From positions 1-42,617 of the forward strand of contig NZ_JAJNCU010000009.1 in assembly GCF_021026095.1 (NCBI RefSeq): a stretch of DNA of 42,617 nucleotides, read 5' to 3'. The notes beneath the pieces were generated by a model that was not told the origin of the DNA, ran no database searches, and worked only from the letters and a program-made list of their open reading frames with translations. Source of the stretch: Salinicoccus halitifaciens (lineage in GTDB: Bacteria > Bacillota > Bacilli > Staphylococcales > Salinicoccaceae). This document shows, one piece after another, positions 9,713 to 19,568 of the stretch (position 1 is the stretch's first letter; every line of letters starts with the position of its first letter). The position numbers were made by a program, and so were the translations under genes.

Positions 9713-10819
9713 TCACTCCTCAATCGGTACAGTGATCCTGACGACTGTACCTTCATCAATTCCTGTATCTATATCCAGCTCGCCGCCGAGTTTCCTGATG
9801 CGTTCCCTCATGTTGCCGAAGCCGTAGCTCGTCGCCCTCTTGTTGCGCAGATCGAACCCGGCGCCCCTGTCCGTCACCGTCGTGTAAAGTTTTTTATCCC
9901 GTACGGTCATTTTGACATCCGCCTCTTTTACACCGGAGTGTTTCATGACGTTGTTCAGGCTTTCCTGTATGATGCGGTAGAGCTCGATCTCTGCAGCGTC
10001 GCTGATGCTGTAGAAGCCTTCCAGTTCGATGTTGACCTTGACCCCGATGAGTTCGCTGTACGATTCGATGGCATGCAGTATGCCGTTCTCAAGCCCGATC
10101 GGCTTCAGCTGCCATATCAGTGCCTTCATTTCCTTCATGGCGTGTTTCGATGTATTTTCGATGGAGGTCAGGGCATCGTCGATCTTCTCTGCATCAGAGA
10201 GGGATTTCGCCGCATGGGACGTGATGCCGATGGAAAACAGCATCTGGTTCACGGAATCATGGAGGTCGCGTGCAAGCCGCTGACGCTCCTTGATGACGAC
10301 ACTTTCCTTCTCCTTTGCGGTCAGTTCGATCCTTTTCAAGGTCGATCCGATCTGGAATGCCACCGATTCGAGCAGTGCGAGCTCGTCCTTGTCGAACTCT
10401 TCACGGTCCGGGCTCGCCACGTTCAACAGACCGTAAGACTCGGAGCCGGATATGAGCGGCATGGTGGCATGGTGGGTGATGCCTTTATTCTCCCCCGGGA
10501 ACTCCAGCTGGGCCTTTTCAAGCCTTGAACAGACGAAGATGTTCGTCGCCGTCCTGAGCTGGCCTTTATGGTAAGCCCGGACACACCAGCAGCTCCCGTC
10601 ATCCAGGTAGTGGCAGTCCCGCTTTTTAAGCGAAGGCGGAAGCCGGTAATGGGCAGCGAGTTCATGTTCACCCTCATCATTGATGAAGAAGATCCAGCCG
10701 GTATCGAATTCAGTATGGTCGATGAGTTCGCGGAGCGCACCGTCCAGCATCGTCTTAAGATCGGTCTCTTCATTCAGGAACTCTGCGATATCTTTCAATA
10801 ATTTTAATTTACTCTTCAT
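9713..10819 (-). CDS. airS: GAF-domain sensor histidine kinase AirS/YhcY
   Basis: This 368-residue cytoplasmic kinase has no membrane segment. A GAF domain spans about residues 20-165, followed by a HisKA_3 dimerisation region with R-D-L-H-D-S near residue 190 and an HATPase_c domain (N-N-V-M-K-H-S near 285, D-R-G-A-G-F-D, and Y-G-F-G-N-M-R-E-R). Four cysteines cluster in the GAF domain at about 69, 77, 79 and 97, including S-C-W-C. In the S. aureus AirS family a redox-active iron-sulphur cluster senses oxygen, and this cysteine set fits that. The ATG at 10819 is favoured; in-frame ATGs lie further upstream. It is upstream of and overlaps airR. Confidence 0.8.
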   Translation of the reverse strand: MKSKLKLLKDIAEFLNEETDLKTMLDGALRELIDHTEFDTGWIFFINDEGEHELAAHYRLPPSLKKRDCHYLDDGSCWCVRAYHKGQLRTATNIFVCSRLEKAQLEFPGENKGITHHATMPLISGSESYGLLNVASPDREEFDKDELALLESVAFQIGSTLKRIELTAKEKESVVIKERQRLARDLHDSVNQMLFSIGITSHAAKSLSDAEKIDDALTSIENTSKHAMKEMKALIWQLKPIGLENGILHAIESYSELIGVKVNIELEGFYSISDAAEIELYRIIQESLNNVMKHSGVKEADVKMTVRDKKLYTTVTDRGAGFDLRNKRATSYGFGNMRERIRKLGGELDIDTGIDEGTVVRITVPIEE

Positions 10820-10864
10820 GGAAACACCCATATTCATTTCTGTTGTAATCAATTTGTAAAAATA

Positions 10865-10893
10865 TTGATGGCAAATGATCCCCTGCATACTAT
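10865..10893 (+). promoter_or_regulatory. SigA-type promoter for the thiol-redox operon
   Basis: TTGATG, a 17-bp spacer and TACTAT (followed by AATA) lie about 50 bp before the bdbC start. It is divergent from airS. Confidence 0.6.
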
Positions 10894-10943
10894 AATATTA
10901 TATTATGTAACCAAGTAAAGAAAGTAAGAGGAAGGTCGTCCAT

Positions 10944-11348
10944 ATGAAAAACAACAAACTATTCATGCAGCTGATATTCCTTGTCTCATTGATTGCGACA
11001 CTCGGTTCCCTGTATTTCAGCGAAGTCAGGATGTATCTTCCCTGCGAGATGTGCTGGTACCAGCGGATCATCATGTATCCGATCGTGCTCATATCATTCA
11101 TCGGCCTCATCAGGAATGATCTGAATTCAAGGATTTACGTCAGGGCGTTCAGCGGCATCGGCATCATCACCTCCGCCTACCATTACAGCCTGCAGAAATT
11201 TTCGTTCATCGCCGACAGTCAGCCTGCTTGCACGGGTGTCGACTGTACTGTACAATATATAAATTGGTTCGGCTTTATCACGATTCCGTTTCTCGCACTC
11301 ATCGCATTCATACTGATCTTTACAATGTCATTTTTAATCAAAAAATAA
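10944..11348 (+). CDS. bdbC: Disulfide bond formation protein BdbC/DsbB family
   Basis: This 134-residue, four-helix membrane thiol oxidase would pass electrons from extracellular thioredoxin-like proteins to quinone. The first cysteine pair is C-E-M-C in L-P-C-E-M-C-W-Y-Q-R near residue 35. The second pair lies in an external loop near residue 95 (A-C-T-G-V-D-C). AGAGGAAGG gives a good ribosome site. The next gene, 16 bp downstream, is a membrane-anchored thioredoxin with C-P-H-C, its likely partner. The cluster sits divergent from the AirSR redox sensor, which suggests, but does not show, common control. Confidence 0.9.
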   Translation: MKNNKLFMQLIFLVSLIATLGSLYFSEVRMYLPCEMCWYQRIIMYPIVLISFIGLIRNDLNSRIYVRAFSGIGIITSAYHYSLQKFSFIADSQPACTGVDCTVQYINWFGFITIPFLALIAFILIFTMSFLIKK

Positions 11349-11364
11349 AAGGAGTTATCATTGA

Positions 11365-11868
11365 ATGGGAAATAAAATATTTTACGGCATCATCGCAGCA
11401 ATCGTTGTTGCATTCATCGCAATTTTCATCGTCATGAACAACAATTCATCCGAGCCTGACCAGCTGAGCGACTCGGGCTACTACCCTTATACGGATATGG
11501 AACCCGAGGCACTGAGCGGTCCGACGATCGACGCACTGGATAATGAGGATTACCATTATAACCAGACGCCGGCTGAAGTCGCAGGTGCCATCGAGGACGG
11601 CGACGGCCAGTACGTCTACTTCTGGTCCCCTACATGTCCACACTGCCTGGAAGCCACACCACTGCTTGTGGACGCTTTCGAACAGGCGGATGAAGACCTG
11701 ATCCAGCTGAATGTCCTCGAGTACGAGGAGCCTTGGAGCACATACGAGCTTGAGGCGACACCGACACTCATCTACTTTGAAGATGGGGAAGAAGTCGAAA
11801 GAATTACCGGGAATCCGGGAGACGTTGAAAGCTATGAGTCATTCATCGCTGCAACTTCAGGAGAATAA
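11365..11868 (+). CDS. Membrane-anchored thioredoxin-like thiol-disulfide protein
   Basis: This 167-residue protein has an N-terminal membrane anchor (residues 5-27), an acidic linker (residues 30-75) and a thioredoxin fold. The active site is W-S-P-T-C-P-H-C near residue 92, and the cis-proline appears in E-A-T-P-T-L-I-Y-F near residue 133. The C-P-H-C dipeptide is that of oxidising DsbA-like proteins. The domain would face the outside of the cell. It follows bdbC by 16 bp with an AAAGGAG site and directly abuts the pseudouridine synthase gene. It probably oxidises exported proteins and is re-oxidised by BdbC. It is too small and lacks the helical insert of classical BdbD. Confidence 0.85.
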   Translation: MGNKIFYGIIAAIVVAFIAIFIVMNNNSSEPDQLSDSGYYPYTDMEPEALSGPTIDALDNEDYHYNQTPAEVAGAIEDGDGQYVYFWSPTCPHCLEATPLLVDAFEQADEDLIQLNVLEYEEPWSTYELEATPTLIYFEDGEEVERITGNPGDVESYESFIAATSGE

Positions 11869-11871
11869 TTG

Positions 11872-12699
11872 ATGAAATTCACAGTGCATGAAAATTTTGA
11901 CGGCCAGTCCCTCGAAGACGTCTTAAAGACGCTTCACTTATCGAAAAAGGAACTTCATCTTCTGCGCATGTCAAAAGATATCGAAATCAACTCGGAGAAG
12001 AAGCCTTTGAACACCGTCCTCCATACGGGTGATGCCGTAGATCTCCCGGCGGCGGAAGAAAAAAGCCAGTACAAGCCGAGTTACAGGACATGCGAAGTAT
12101 TGTACGAGGACAGATATCTCGCCCTCCTCTTCAAGCCTCGCGGCGTCAAGACACATCCGAATGAAATGCACGAAACGAACACATTGATGAACCATGCACT
12201 CTATACGCTCGATGTGGATTATCTCGAACCCGTCCACCGTCTCGATCAGGAGACGAAAGGCGTGATACTGGTGGCCAAGCACCCATACGTCAAAAAGATG
12301 CTTGATCATATGCTGGCTGAACGCGAAATCAAGCGCGTCTACATCGCAAGGGTCGATACGAAGAAACGTCTGGAGCCCCAGACCATTTCCGCACCGATCG
12401 CCAAAAACCCGAAAGAAAGAAATAAATACCACGTCACCCCGCGCGGAAAAGAAGCCGTGACGAACATCATCAAATCCAAAGTGACGGATGAGTACTGTGA
12501 AATCGAACTGGAGCTTGAAACCGGGCGCACCCACCAGATCAGAGTCCATCTTGCGCATATCGGGTTTCCCATCATCGGAGATCCGTTGTACGGCGGCTCG
12601 ACACTGAGGGATCTGCAGCTGTTCAGCTATAAGATGTCATTCATCCATCCGATCCTTCAGAAAGAATTGACCATCGCACTGGATAAAGATGAATTATAA
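11872..12699 (+). CDS. RluA-family pseudouridine synthase
   Basis: This 275-residue enzyme isomerises uridine to pseudouridine in rRNA or tRNA. The catalytic motif V-H-R-L-D-Q-E-T-K-G is near residue 120, with its Asp as nucleophile. The later G-R-T-H-Q-I-R-V-H motif near residue 210 is also present. The N-terminus looks like a short S4-type RNA-binding region. The start codon is the ATG three bases after the stop of the thioredoxin gene; a TTG immediately before is unlikely. Which RluA paralogue (RluD-, YhcT- or YjbO-like) cannot be decided here; position next to airSR matches the yhcT-yhcY-yhcZ neighbourhood of Bacillus. Confidence 0.88.
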   Translation: MKFTVHENFDGQSLEDVLKTLHLSKKELHLLRMSKDIEINSEKKPLNTVLHTGDAVDLPAAEEKSQYKPSYRTCEVLYEDRYLALLFKPRGVKTHPNEMHETNTLMNHALYTLDVDYLEPVHRLDQETKGVILVAKHPYVKKMLDHMLAEREIKRVYIARVDTKKRLEPQTISAPIAKNPKERNKYHVTPRGKEAVTNIIKSKVTDEYCEIELELETGRTHQIRVHLAHIGFPIIGDPLYGGSTLRDLQLFSYKMSFIHPILQKELTIALDKDEL

Positions 12700-12702
12700 A
12701 TG

Positions 12703-12745
12703 AAAAAGCCCTTTGAAATCACAATGATTTCAAAGGGCTTTTTTT
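12703..12745. terminator. Bidirectional terminator between rluA-type gene and ppk
   Basis: AAGCCCTTTGAAATC-acaat-GATTTCAAAGGGCTT is a perfect 15-bp stem with an A-run before and T-run after it. It serves the convergent pseudouridine synthase and ppk genes. Confidence 0.95.
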
Positions 12746-12758
12746 ATGGTGCCGCATA

Positions 12759-14879
12759 TCAGTTGCTCTTCTTGAATCTGTTCCTGATCCGCGTCAGCAG
12801 ATAATTTTCCTTATGTTCTATCTGTTCACGGTTCACTTTCAGCGCACGGCGCATCAGTTCTTCCTGCGCGCTGAGCAGCGGCGCATCATTCCTCACATAT
12901 GCGTAAGTGCCGTCCGGCTTCTGGTAGCGTGCTTTTTTATTGTCTCTCAAGTACAGTGCGTTGATCTCCTTCAATTCTTCGATGAACCTTTCATCATTCA
13001 CCGGGAAGAGGATCTCCACACGCTTGATCATGTTCCTTGTCATCATATCCGCAGAGGATAAAAACATCTTATCCTGTCCGTTATGGCGGAAGTAATAGAT
13101 CCTTGTATGTTCCAGGAACCTGCCGACCACACTGATGACGCGGATATTTTCACTCACACCGGGAATCCCTGCCTTCAGACAGCATATGCCGCGGATCACG
13201 AGGTCGATCCTGACGCCTTCCTGTGATGCGATGAGCAGCTTATCAATGATCTTCTTATCGGTAAGTGAGTTCATCTTGGCGAATATATAGCCGTTGCCGT
13301 GCGCTTTATGGAATGCGATTTCCTTGTTGATGTAATCATCGAACAAATCCCGGATTTCAAAAGGTGCCACATGCAGCGATTTGTATTCGGGTTTCAGTGA
13401 ATATCCGCTCAAGTAGTTGAAGAAGTTGATCGCATCGTCGCCGATATCCGGATCTGTCGTGATGATGCCCATATCCGTATATTGCTTCGCTGTGGAGTCG
13501 TTGTAATTGCCCGTCCCGAGATGGACGAACCTGACCAGCTTGTTCCTCACACGCTTGATGACGAGTGTGATCTTGCTGTGCGTCTTCAAATAGTTCATAC
13601 CGTAGATCACATGGCATCCTGCATCCTCGAGCTCCTTCGCCCAGTGGACGTTGCTCTCCTCATCGAACCGCGCCTTCAATTCGACCAGCACCGAGACCTG
13701 CTTGCCGTTCTCGGAAGCTTCCTTCAGGGCGGCGATGATCGGTGAATCGCTCGATACACGGTACAACGTCTGCTTGATCGCGAGCACATCCGGGTCTTCC
13801 GCCGCCTCTTTGACGAAATCCACGATCGGCTGGAATGACTCGAACGGATGGTGCAGGAAGATATCTTCCTTCAAGGCGCGCTCATACACATCGTCCGTAC
13901 CGAGGAACTTCGGGGACTGCGGTTCGAACGGTTTATAGATCAAATTCGGGTATCTCCCCTTAAGGTTCGAGACGAACTCGAAAAGGAAAGTCAGATCCAG
14001 CGGCCCGTCAAACTTATACACATCATTTTCACCGAGGGAGAGCTCCTCCATTAAAAATGAGCCTTTGATCGCACTGTCCCCGCCGCTGTCGATCTCGAGG
14101 CGCACTGCTGCACCTTTCGTGCGTTCCTTGAGGAACCTTTCGATTTCGATCAGCAGATCCTGTGCCCCCTCCTCATGGATGGTGAGGTCGGCATTCCGCG
14201 TGATCCTGAATGCGAATGTCCTGTCTATTTTGTACCCTTTGAATAATTTGCCGACATTCCTGATGATGATGTCTTCGGACAGCACGACGTATGTCCTGCC
14301 GTCATCATGGAAAGTGTAGAACCGTTTGATGATTGTCGGCAGCTGCACGATCGCCGTCTGATCACCAAGCTCATTCGACAGATTCACGAATATATTGATC
14401 TTTTTATTCATCAGCTTCGGGAAAGGCCGGTATGCATCGATGCCGAGCGGCGTCAATGAAGGGAAGATTTCTTCGTCGAAGATTTTATCCGTCTCCGCTT
14501 TGAATCCATCAGGCAGATCTTCCGGCTTTTTGAAATAAACCCCGTAACTTTCAAGTTCATCTTTAAGGTCGTTGAAGATGCGGTACTGGGCTGTGCAGTT
14601 TTCCCTGTTCAATCTGCTGATGTTTTCAAGCTGCTCACCCGGGGTCATCTTCGTCTTATTTTCAGGCTCATGGTAATTCATCTTCACCTGGTCTTTCAGC
14701 CCGCCGACCCTGACCATGAAAAATTCATCCAGGTTGGAACTGGTGATTGCGAGGAATTTGAATCGTTCGAGCAATGGATTATGGTCATCGATCGCCTCTT
14801 CCAGCACTCTGTAATTGAACCTGAGCCAGCTCAGTTCACGGTTATCATAATATTCCCTGTTGTCGAGTTTGTATTCCAC
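12759..14879 (-). CDS. ppk1: Polyphosphate kinase 1
   Basis: This protein of about 706 residues makes inorganic polyphosphate from ATP reversibly. The family domains are in order: N-terminal helical domain (R-E-L-S-W-L-R-F-N near residue 10), head domain, then two phospholipase-D-like catalytic domains. The autophosphorylated His is in K-T-H-S-K-I-T-L-V near residue 430, and the partner region is [13 protein letters not shown] at 14879 lies 6 nt after GGAGGG and fits best; ATGs at 14885 and 14900 are in frame but badly spaced. It is 36 bp downstream of ppx in a fumC-ppx-ppk operon, coupling synthesis and breakdown of polyphosphate. Confidence 0.93.
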   Translation of the reverse strand: MEYKLDNREYYDNRELSWLRFNYRVLEEAIDDHNPLLERFKFLAITSSNLDEFFMVRVGGLKDQVKMNYHEPENKTKMTPGEQLENISRLNRENCTAQYRIFNDLKDELESYGVYFKKPEDLPDGFKAETDKIFDEEIFPSLTPLGIDAYRPFPKLMNKKINIFVNLSNELGDQTAIVQLPTIIKRFYTFHDDGRTYVVLSEDIIIRNVGKLFKGYKIDRTFAFRITRNADLTIHEEGAQDLLIEIERFLKERTKGAAVRLEIDSGGDSAIKGSFLMEELSLGENDVYKFDGPLDLTFLFEFVSNLKGRYPNLIYKPFEPQSPKFLGTDDVYERALKEDIFLHHPFESFQPIVDFVKEAAEDPDVLAIKQTLYRVSSDSPIIAALKEASENGKQVSVLVELKARFDEESNVHWAKELEDAGCHVIYGMNYLKTHSKITLVIKRVRNKLVRFVHLGTGNYNDSTAKQYTDMGIITTDPDIGDDAINFFNYLSGYSLKPEYKSLHVAPFEIRDLFDDYINKEIAFHKAHGNGYIFAKMNSLTDKKIIDKLLIASQEGVRIDLVIRGICCLKAGIPGVSENIRVISVVGRFLEHTRIYYFRHNGQDKMFLSSADMMTRNMIKRVEILFPVNDERFIEELKEINALYLRDNKKARYQKPDGTYAYVRNDAPLLSAQEELMRRALKVNREQIEHKENYLLTRIRNRFKKSN

Positions 14880-14915
14880 GGTCATCCCTCCAATCACCAT
14901 TATATCGTTTTAATG

Positions 14916-16442
14916 TTAAGCTTCTATGAATTTTATCGCCAATTTCTTATCGAGTATCTTCTCGATATGCTTCTTCTGTCTTGATGCCTGATATTCCTCG
15001 GCGATCGGGTCACCCTTATACTTGATGGTGAGCAGATACTCATCATCATGCTCTTCAAGATACAGGTCACTGACGATGTTCGTATGCGAGATATTGAGCG
15101 CATTCGAAAATTTGAGTATGCTCCCGAGATCGAGCAGCAGTTTGATGTCCTCGTCATCAAACCAGCCCACGTCCTCTGCATAAAATTTAAGGAGCGTCTT
15201 GTTCTTGAAGCTTGCAATCAACGCAAGCCGCACCCGGTCCCGGTGGACGATGCCGTTGATGTTGCTGTTGGCGAGCAGGTAGAATGTATGCTGGCTCGTC
15301 GCATCCCGGTCTATGAAATCACCGAGATAGAATATTTTAGCCGCGTTCTTCAAAAGGTATTTGTCATGCTTCGATATCGTGAGCAGATCATGGCGGTTCA
15401 GTTCATGGTAGATGCGCTCCGTGATTTCAGTCCGCTTCTCGGAGGTTTCCGGATTCAGCTTGAAATCATTGGCGAGCTCGCTCATCGCATCCTCGTAGAT
15501 CTTATATTTGTTGAAGGCATACGGCTTCTCCTTCGCTATGATGGACATGGCGAGACCTTCACGCAGGCCTTTGCGGCTGAATTTGAATTCCTTCGCATCG
15601 ACGATGTCGTAAAGTGTCTTGAAGACGAGCAGGCTCGGCAGTATGATGTCACTGCGGTCCCTGCTCAGACCGTCGATATCATCCAGATCTTCACCTTCAG
15701 TATTCATAAGGATATCCATGACACCTTCAAGGCCGTCACGCTGAAGGGAATAACCGTGCACACCGGCGATCGGATAATTGATCATCGACTGATGAATCCG
15801 GGCGACGTTCCGGGCACTGCCGCCGATCGCAAGGATGGGAACGCGCCTTTTGGCCAGCCATCTGACCTTTCCAAGTTCCTCTTCAATATGTTTTCGTGCT
15901 TCTTTGATCGCACCTTCGTCATTATGGGCTTTTCCTTCAAAGAACATTTCCTGGAGCGTCACCACGCCGTAAGGGATACTTGTGGAATAGATGAGTTCTT
16001 TATCTTCGAAGAAAGTGAGCTCCGTGCTTCCCCCGCCGATGTCGATGGTGACTGCGTCATGGGTGCTGATCGTATGGGTGACTGCATGGAAGCCGTAATA
16101 AGCCTCTTCCTTGCCGGAGATCACTTTGATGTCGATATCCAGGTCTTCTTTGACACGCTTCACAATATCGTCGACATTTGAAGAATTCCTGATGGCTGCA
16201 GTGGCGACGGGATACAAGTCTGCCACATCATACTTGTCGGCAATCTGCTTGAAGCTGTGGAGTATATTCACCAGAAGTTCGATCCCCTCTTCTTCCATGA
16301 GACCGTCTTCAGTCACGTAACCCGCGAGCCTTGCAGGCGTTTTTATATTCTGGATCTCTTTCAGACCCGTCTCTTCGGTATACTCGAACAGAACCAGCCG
16401 TACGGTGTTCGAGCCTATATCTATCAAGCCTATCCGTTTCAT
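14916..16442 (-). CDS. ppx: Exopolyphosphatase Ppx/GppA
   Basis: This 508-residue enzyme of the ASKHA phosphotransferase superfamily removes terminal phosphate from polyphosphate and possibly ppGpp precursors. The N-terminal phosphate-binding loop I-D-I-G-S-N-T-V-R-L is at residue 6. The second phosphate loop I-D-I-G-G-G-S-T-E-L is near residue 143. A C-terminal HD-like helical domain follows residue 310. It overlaps nothing, starting 11 bp after fumC and ending 36 bp before ppk, so synthesis and degradation enzymes are co-transcribed. Specificity between polyphosphate and pppGpp cannot be told from sequence, but ppk linkage favours polyphosphate. Confidence 0.92.
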   Translation of the reverse strand: MKRIGLIDIGSNTVRLVLFEYTEETGLKEIQNIKTPARLAGYVTEDGLMEEEGIELLVNILHSFKQIADKYDVADLYPVATAAIRNSSNVDDIVKRVKEDLDIDIKVISGKEEAYYGFHAVTHTISTHDAVTIDIGGGSTELTFFEDKELIYSTSIPYGVVTLQEMFFEGKAHNDEGAIKEARKHIEEELGKVRWLAKRRVPILAIGGSARNVARIHQSMINYPIAGVHGYSLQRDGLEGVMDILMNTEGEDLDDIDGLSRDRSDIILPSLLVFKTLYDIVDAKEFKFSRKGLREGLAMSIIAKEKPYAFNKYKIYEDAMSELANDFKLNPETSEKRTEITERIYHELNRHDLLTISKHDKYLLKNAAKIFYLGDFIDRDATSQHTFYLLANSNINGIVHRDRVRLALIASFKNKTLLKFYAEDVGWFDDEDIKLLLDLGSILKFSNALNISHTNIVSDLYLEEHDDEYLLTIKYKGDPIAEEYQASRQKKHIEKILDKKLAIKFIEA

Positions 16443-16453
16443 AAAAAGTTCAC

Positions 16454-17845
16454 CTATTCTTTAGATTCAGTCATATCTTCAGGTCTGATCCACTCATCGA
16501 ACTGCGCTTCCGTCAAATGACCGGATTCGACAGCTGATTCTTTCAGCGTGATGCCTTTTTCATGAGCATTCTTGGCAATTTTCGCCGCTTTTTCATAACC
16601 GATATGCGGATTCAGTGCCGTGACGAGCATCAATGAATTATTTAGGAACCTGTCTATGTTTTCATGTATCGGTTTGATGCCGACAGCACATTTATCATTG
16701 AATGTTACCATGCCGTCTGCCAGAAGGTAGATCGACTGCAGTGTATTGTACAGGATCACCGGCTTGAAAACATTGAGTTCGAAGTTGCCCTGTGATGCTG
16801 CAAATCCGACTGCTGCGTCATTTCCGAAGACCTGTGTCGCCACCATCGTCAGCATCTCCGACTGGGTCGGGTTGACTTTGCCCGGCATGATGGATGACCC
16901 CGGTTCATTGGCGGGGATTTCAATCTCCGCAATGCCCGCACGCGGCCCTGAAGCAAGCCATCTCACGTCGTTTGCGATCTTCATGAGGTCTGCTGCAAGC
17001 GCTTTAAGTGCACCGTGCAGATAGACCACTTCATCATGTGCAGTGAGGGCATGGAACTTGTTCGGGCTTGTGACGAACTCGTAACCGGTCTGGACGGATA
17101 ACTCCCTTGCCACACGCGCACCGAATTCAGGGTGTGCATTGATGCCGGTGCCCACCGCCGTGCCGCCGATCGCAAGGTTCCTGAGCTGGCCTTTCGACTC
17201 TTCGATGAGTTCCTCACACTTTTCAAGCATGTATCTCCAGCCGCTGATTTCCTGTCCGAGCGTGAGCGGTGTCGCATCCTGCAGATGCGTACGGCCGATT
17301 TTGATGATATCATCATACTCTTTTTCCTGTGCTTCGAAAGTTCTTTTCAATTTCATCAGTGCAGGCAGCAGCTGCTCTTCTACAGATACGAGGAGTGCCA
17401 CGTGCATTGCTGTCGGATATGTGTCATTGGAGCTCTGAGACATGTTCACATCGTCATTCGGATGGACTTTCTCATCTTCGATACCCTTTTCCTGCAAGTA
17501 CTCGTTGGCGACATAGCTGACGACTTCGTTGACGTTCATGTTGCTCTGTGTGCCGCTTCCGGTCTGCCAGACGACAAGCGGGAAATGCTCGTCCAGTTCA
17601 CGGTTGATTACACGGTCGCATGCATATGCAATCGCATCCTTCTTGTTGTCCGACAGTTTGCCCAGATTGTTGTTCGCAACAGCCGCCGCTTTTTTCAGCT
17701 CGGCGAATGCCACGATCACTTCAATCGGCATCTTCTCTTTGCCGACCGGGAAATTCTGACGGCTGCGTTCGGTCTGTGCCGCCCAGTATTTATCAGCGGG
17801 TACTTTGATTTCTCCAATAGTATCTTTTTCAATTCTGTATGACAA
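16454..17845 (-). CDS. fumC: Class II fumarate hydratase
   Basis: This 463-residue iron-independent fumarase interconverts fumarate and L-malate in the TCA cycle. The superfamily signature [11 protein letters not shown] is near residue 318. The substrate sites [12 protein letters not shown] near residue 97 and [10 protein letters not shown] near residue 185 are intact. The only well-placed start is TTG at 17845, 9 nt after AGGAGG, so initiation is from a non-ATG codon. It is the first gene of the fumC-ppx-ppk operon. Aspartase shares the fold, but the residue pattern is that of fumarase. Confidence 0.94.
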   Translation of the reverse strand: MSYRIEKDTIGEIKVPADKYWAAQTERSRQNFPVGKEKMPIEVIVAFAELKKAAAVANNNLGKLSDNKKDAIAYACDRVINRELDEHFPLVVWQTGSGTQSNMNVNEVVSYVANEYLQEKGIEDEKVHPNDDVNMSQSSNDTYPTAMHVALLVSVEEQLLPALMKLKRTFEAQEKEYDDIIKIGRTHLQDATPLTLGQEISGWRYMLEKCEELIEESKGQLRNLAIGGTAVGTGINAHPEFGARVARELSVQTGYEFVTSPNKFHALTAHDEVVYLHGALKALAADLMKIANDVRWLASGPRAGIAEIEIPANEPGSSIMPGKVNPTQSEMLTMVATQVFGNDAAVGFAASQGNFELNVFKPVILYNTLQSIYLLADGMVTFNDKCAVGIKPIHENIDRFLNNSLMLVTALNPHIGYEKAAKIAKNAHEKGITLKESAVESGHLTEAQFDEWIRPEDMTESKE

Positions 17846-17912
17846 TGAAAAAAACCTCCTGTAAATTAGTATTCATCAACATTTTATACTAATTCACCAG
17901 AGGATTCATCTG

Positions 17913-18125
17913 TTATTCATCATTTTCTTGCCGATCTGCATGCGACTCATCAACAGAAGTATCAATCGGATAGTCCGGGTTTTGGGAAAGCTGTTCCATT
18001 TCCCGGCCGAGCTCACGCACATCTTCCATATCGTACGTCATCGTATTCGGATCCGGTTCCACCAGATCCTTATAGTCTTCATCCTCGTCATTTCCGTATC
18101 GGACCTTCCAGTCTTCCTTCTTCAT
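17913..18125 (-). CDS. Small acidic protein of unknown function
   Basis: This 70-residue hydrophilic protein is very rich in Asp and Glu and has no membrane segment or recognised motif. The central stretch E-D-V-R-E-L-G-R-E-M-E-Q-L is likely helical; both ends are probably disordered. It lies between fumC and the NagB-like gene on the same strand, 21 bp downstream of the latter, so it is probably co-transcribed with it. A GAGGT-type ribosome site precedes the ATG. The reading frame is supported by position and by a good start rather than by homology that I can name. Confidence 0.65.
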   Translation of the reverse strand: MKKEDWKVRYGNDEDEDYKDLVEPDPNTMTYDMEDVRELGREMEQLSQNPDYPIDTSVDESHADRQENDE

Positions 18126-18146
18126 CCCGTCCTCACCTCTTCAGAC

Positions 18147-18749
18147 TTATGCAAATTTAAAGCTGTAATAATCGGCAATATCCGGATCCAGCCCCGATGC
18201 CGCCTCGCGGTCCAGCACAACCGTCACCATACGGTGCGATTTGATCTGGCTGTAAGCATCCTTGTCATTTTCCTTGGCGTTGTACAGCGCCCTGACCACA
18301 TCCGCCTTGTCCGCGCCCGTTGCCACCACGAACAATTCGCGGGCATCGAACACCGGCTCATTCTTATCTTCGTCATTGAAGCCGACATTGCCTTTACTGT
18401 CGAGGTACAAGAGCCCCAGGCTGATCTGTTTTTTATCTTTATCATCAGAATCCAGGAGACTGTTCAGTGATTCACTCGAGCCGTCTTTATGGAACTGGTT
18501 TTCAGGTATTTCAAGCTTATCCAGCACATCCGTCGTCGGTCTCCCGATCAATGCGATGTTCACCTGGGAGAAATCTGCAGGATGCTGCTTCGTCTCACCG
18601 ACGAATTTTTCATAAGTCCAGTTCAGATCTTCATTCATCTCCAATGCAAGCAGGCTGGTGGGATTGTTATGGACCTGTTTCCTTAAAATATCAGCAGTAT
18701 ATACACTTAAAGTTTCTTTGGTGTCGAAAATTTTAAAATTCATAGCCAT
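18147..18749 (-). CDS. NagB/6-phosphogluconolactonase-like protein, probably non-catalytic
   Basis: This 200-residue protein resembles the glucosamine-6-phosphate isomerase/6-phosphogluconolactonase superfamily in layout. It has an N-terminal strand-helix, N-N-P-T-S-L-L-A-L-E near residue 30 where NagB has its sugar-phosphate loop, and F-V-V-A-T-G-A-D-K-A-D-V near residue 140 like the family A-T-G-x-x-K-A motif. The G-S-T-P phosphate loop and the N-L-D-E-Y motif of true NagB are missing, so catalysis is doubtful. The ATG at 18749 is 8 nt after GGAGG. It precedes the small acidic gene on the same strand. The fold assignment is moderate; the function is unknown. Confidence 0.6.
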   Translation of the reverse strand: MAMNFKIFDTKETLSVYTADILRKQVHNNPTSLLALEMNEDLNWTYEKFVGETKQHPADFSQVNIALIGRPTTDVLDKLEIPENQFHKDGSSESLNSLLDSDDKDKKQISLGLLYLDSKGNVGFNDEDKNEPVFDARELFVVATGADKADVVRALYNAKENDKDAYSQIKSHRMVTVVLDREAASGLDPDIADYYSFKFA

Positions 18750-18949
18750 GGTCATTTCCTCCATATAATGTGTTTTAAGACATATCATACTTAGTTTACC
18801 CATAATTTTATCACAAATAACACTGAAGCAACTTTAAAATGAAAATACTGTAACTTTGTGAGCAGAAAACACCCGTCCCCTCCGTATAGCATTTATAATT
18901 ATAGTTAGAGATTAATTTCACAAATTATGAATGGAGAGGATGATTCAGA

Positions 18950-19477
18950 ATGGAAGGTTCAACGAAGAAATTCAACTGGATTTCACTGATTGTCGGAATC
19001 ATATTCATCATTCTGGCAATCTTTTTATTCGCAAACCCGGACGCCACTATTTTGGCCGCAGTATTCCTGCTCGGCTTCGGCGCAATCTTCAAAGGTGTCT
19101 TTGAAATTTTCTTCAGAAGGAAAATAAAGGACTACGCGGACAGGAATTATACCCTGATGCTCATCATCGGCATCATTGACATCATCATCGGCCTGCTGAT
19201 TTTGTTCAATATACAGCTTGGCATCATCGCCCTGCCGATACTGCTCGGCGCATGGTTCATCGTCGACTCCGTCTACCTGCTCATCACATCGAGCTACATC
19301 AAAGAACGGAGCACCAGCAGATTCTGGGCCGCGGTCATCATCGGCATCATCGGTATACTACTCGGTATCATGGTCCTGTTCAACCCGCTGACCGGACTCT
19401 TTGCTATTGCATTCCTGATGGGAATCTACTTCCTGATTGCAGGCATCGAGTTCATAATCGAAGCATTCGATTCATAG
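18950..19477 (+). CDS. HdeD/DUF308 family membrane protein
   Basis: This 175-residue protein has six closely spaced membrane helices and short connecting loops, with the paired-repeat pattern of DUF308. Phe-Asn-Pro/Leu-Phe motifs (V-L-F-N-P-L near residue 145; L-F-A-N-P-D near residue 27) recur at equivalent places in the repeats. Enterobacterial HdeD is linked to acid resistance; in Gram-positives the role is unknown. An AGAGGA site precedes the ATG. It is a single gene on the plus strand, divergent from the NagB-like gene. Confidence 0.85.
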   Translation: MEGSTKKFNWISLIVGIIFIILAIFLFANPDATILAAVFLLGFGAIFKGVFEIFFRRKIKDYADRNYTLMLIIGIIDIIIGLLILFNIQLGIIALPILLGAWFIVDSVYLLITSSYIKERSTSRFWAAVIIGIIGILLGIMVLFNPLTGLFAIAFLMGIYFLIAGIEFIIEAFDS

Positions 19478-19491
19478 CATTCAAAAATTAT

Positions 19492-19521
19492 ATGAAAGCC
19501 TCTTTTTAAATGTGGTATAAT
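19492..19521 (+). promoter_or_regulatory. Promoter of the small membrane peptide gene
   Basis: ATGAAA, an 18-bp spacer and TATAAT preceded by TGTGG (extended -10) are visible. A second TATAAT lies 10 bp downstream. The gene start is about 48 bp further on. Confidence 0.55.
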
Positions 19522-19568
19522 CAGATATAATGTAAATTATATAAGCGAGTACGCTAGGAGGCAGACTA

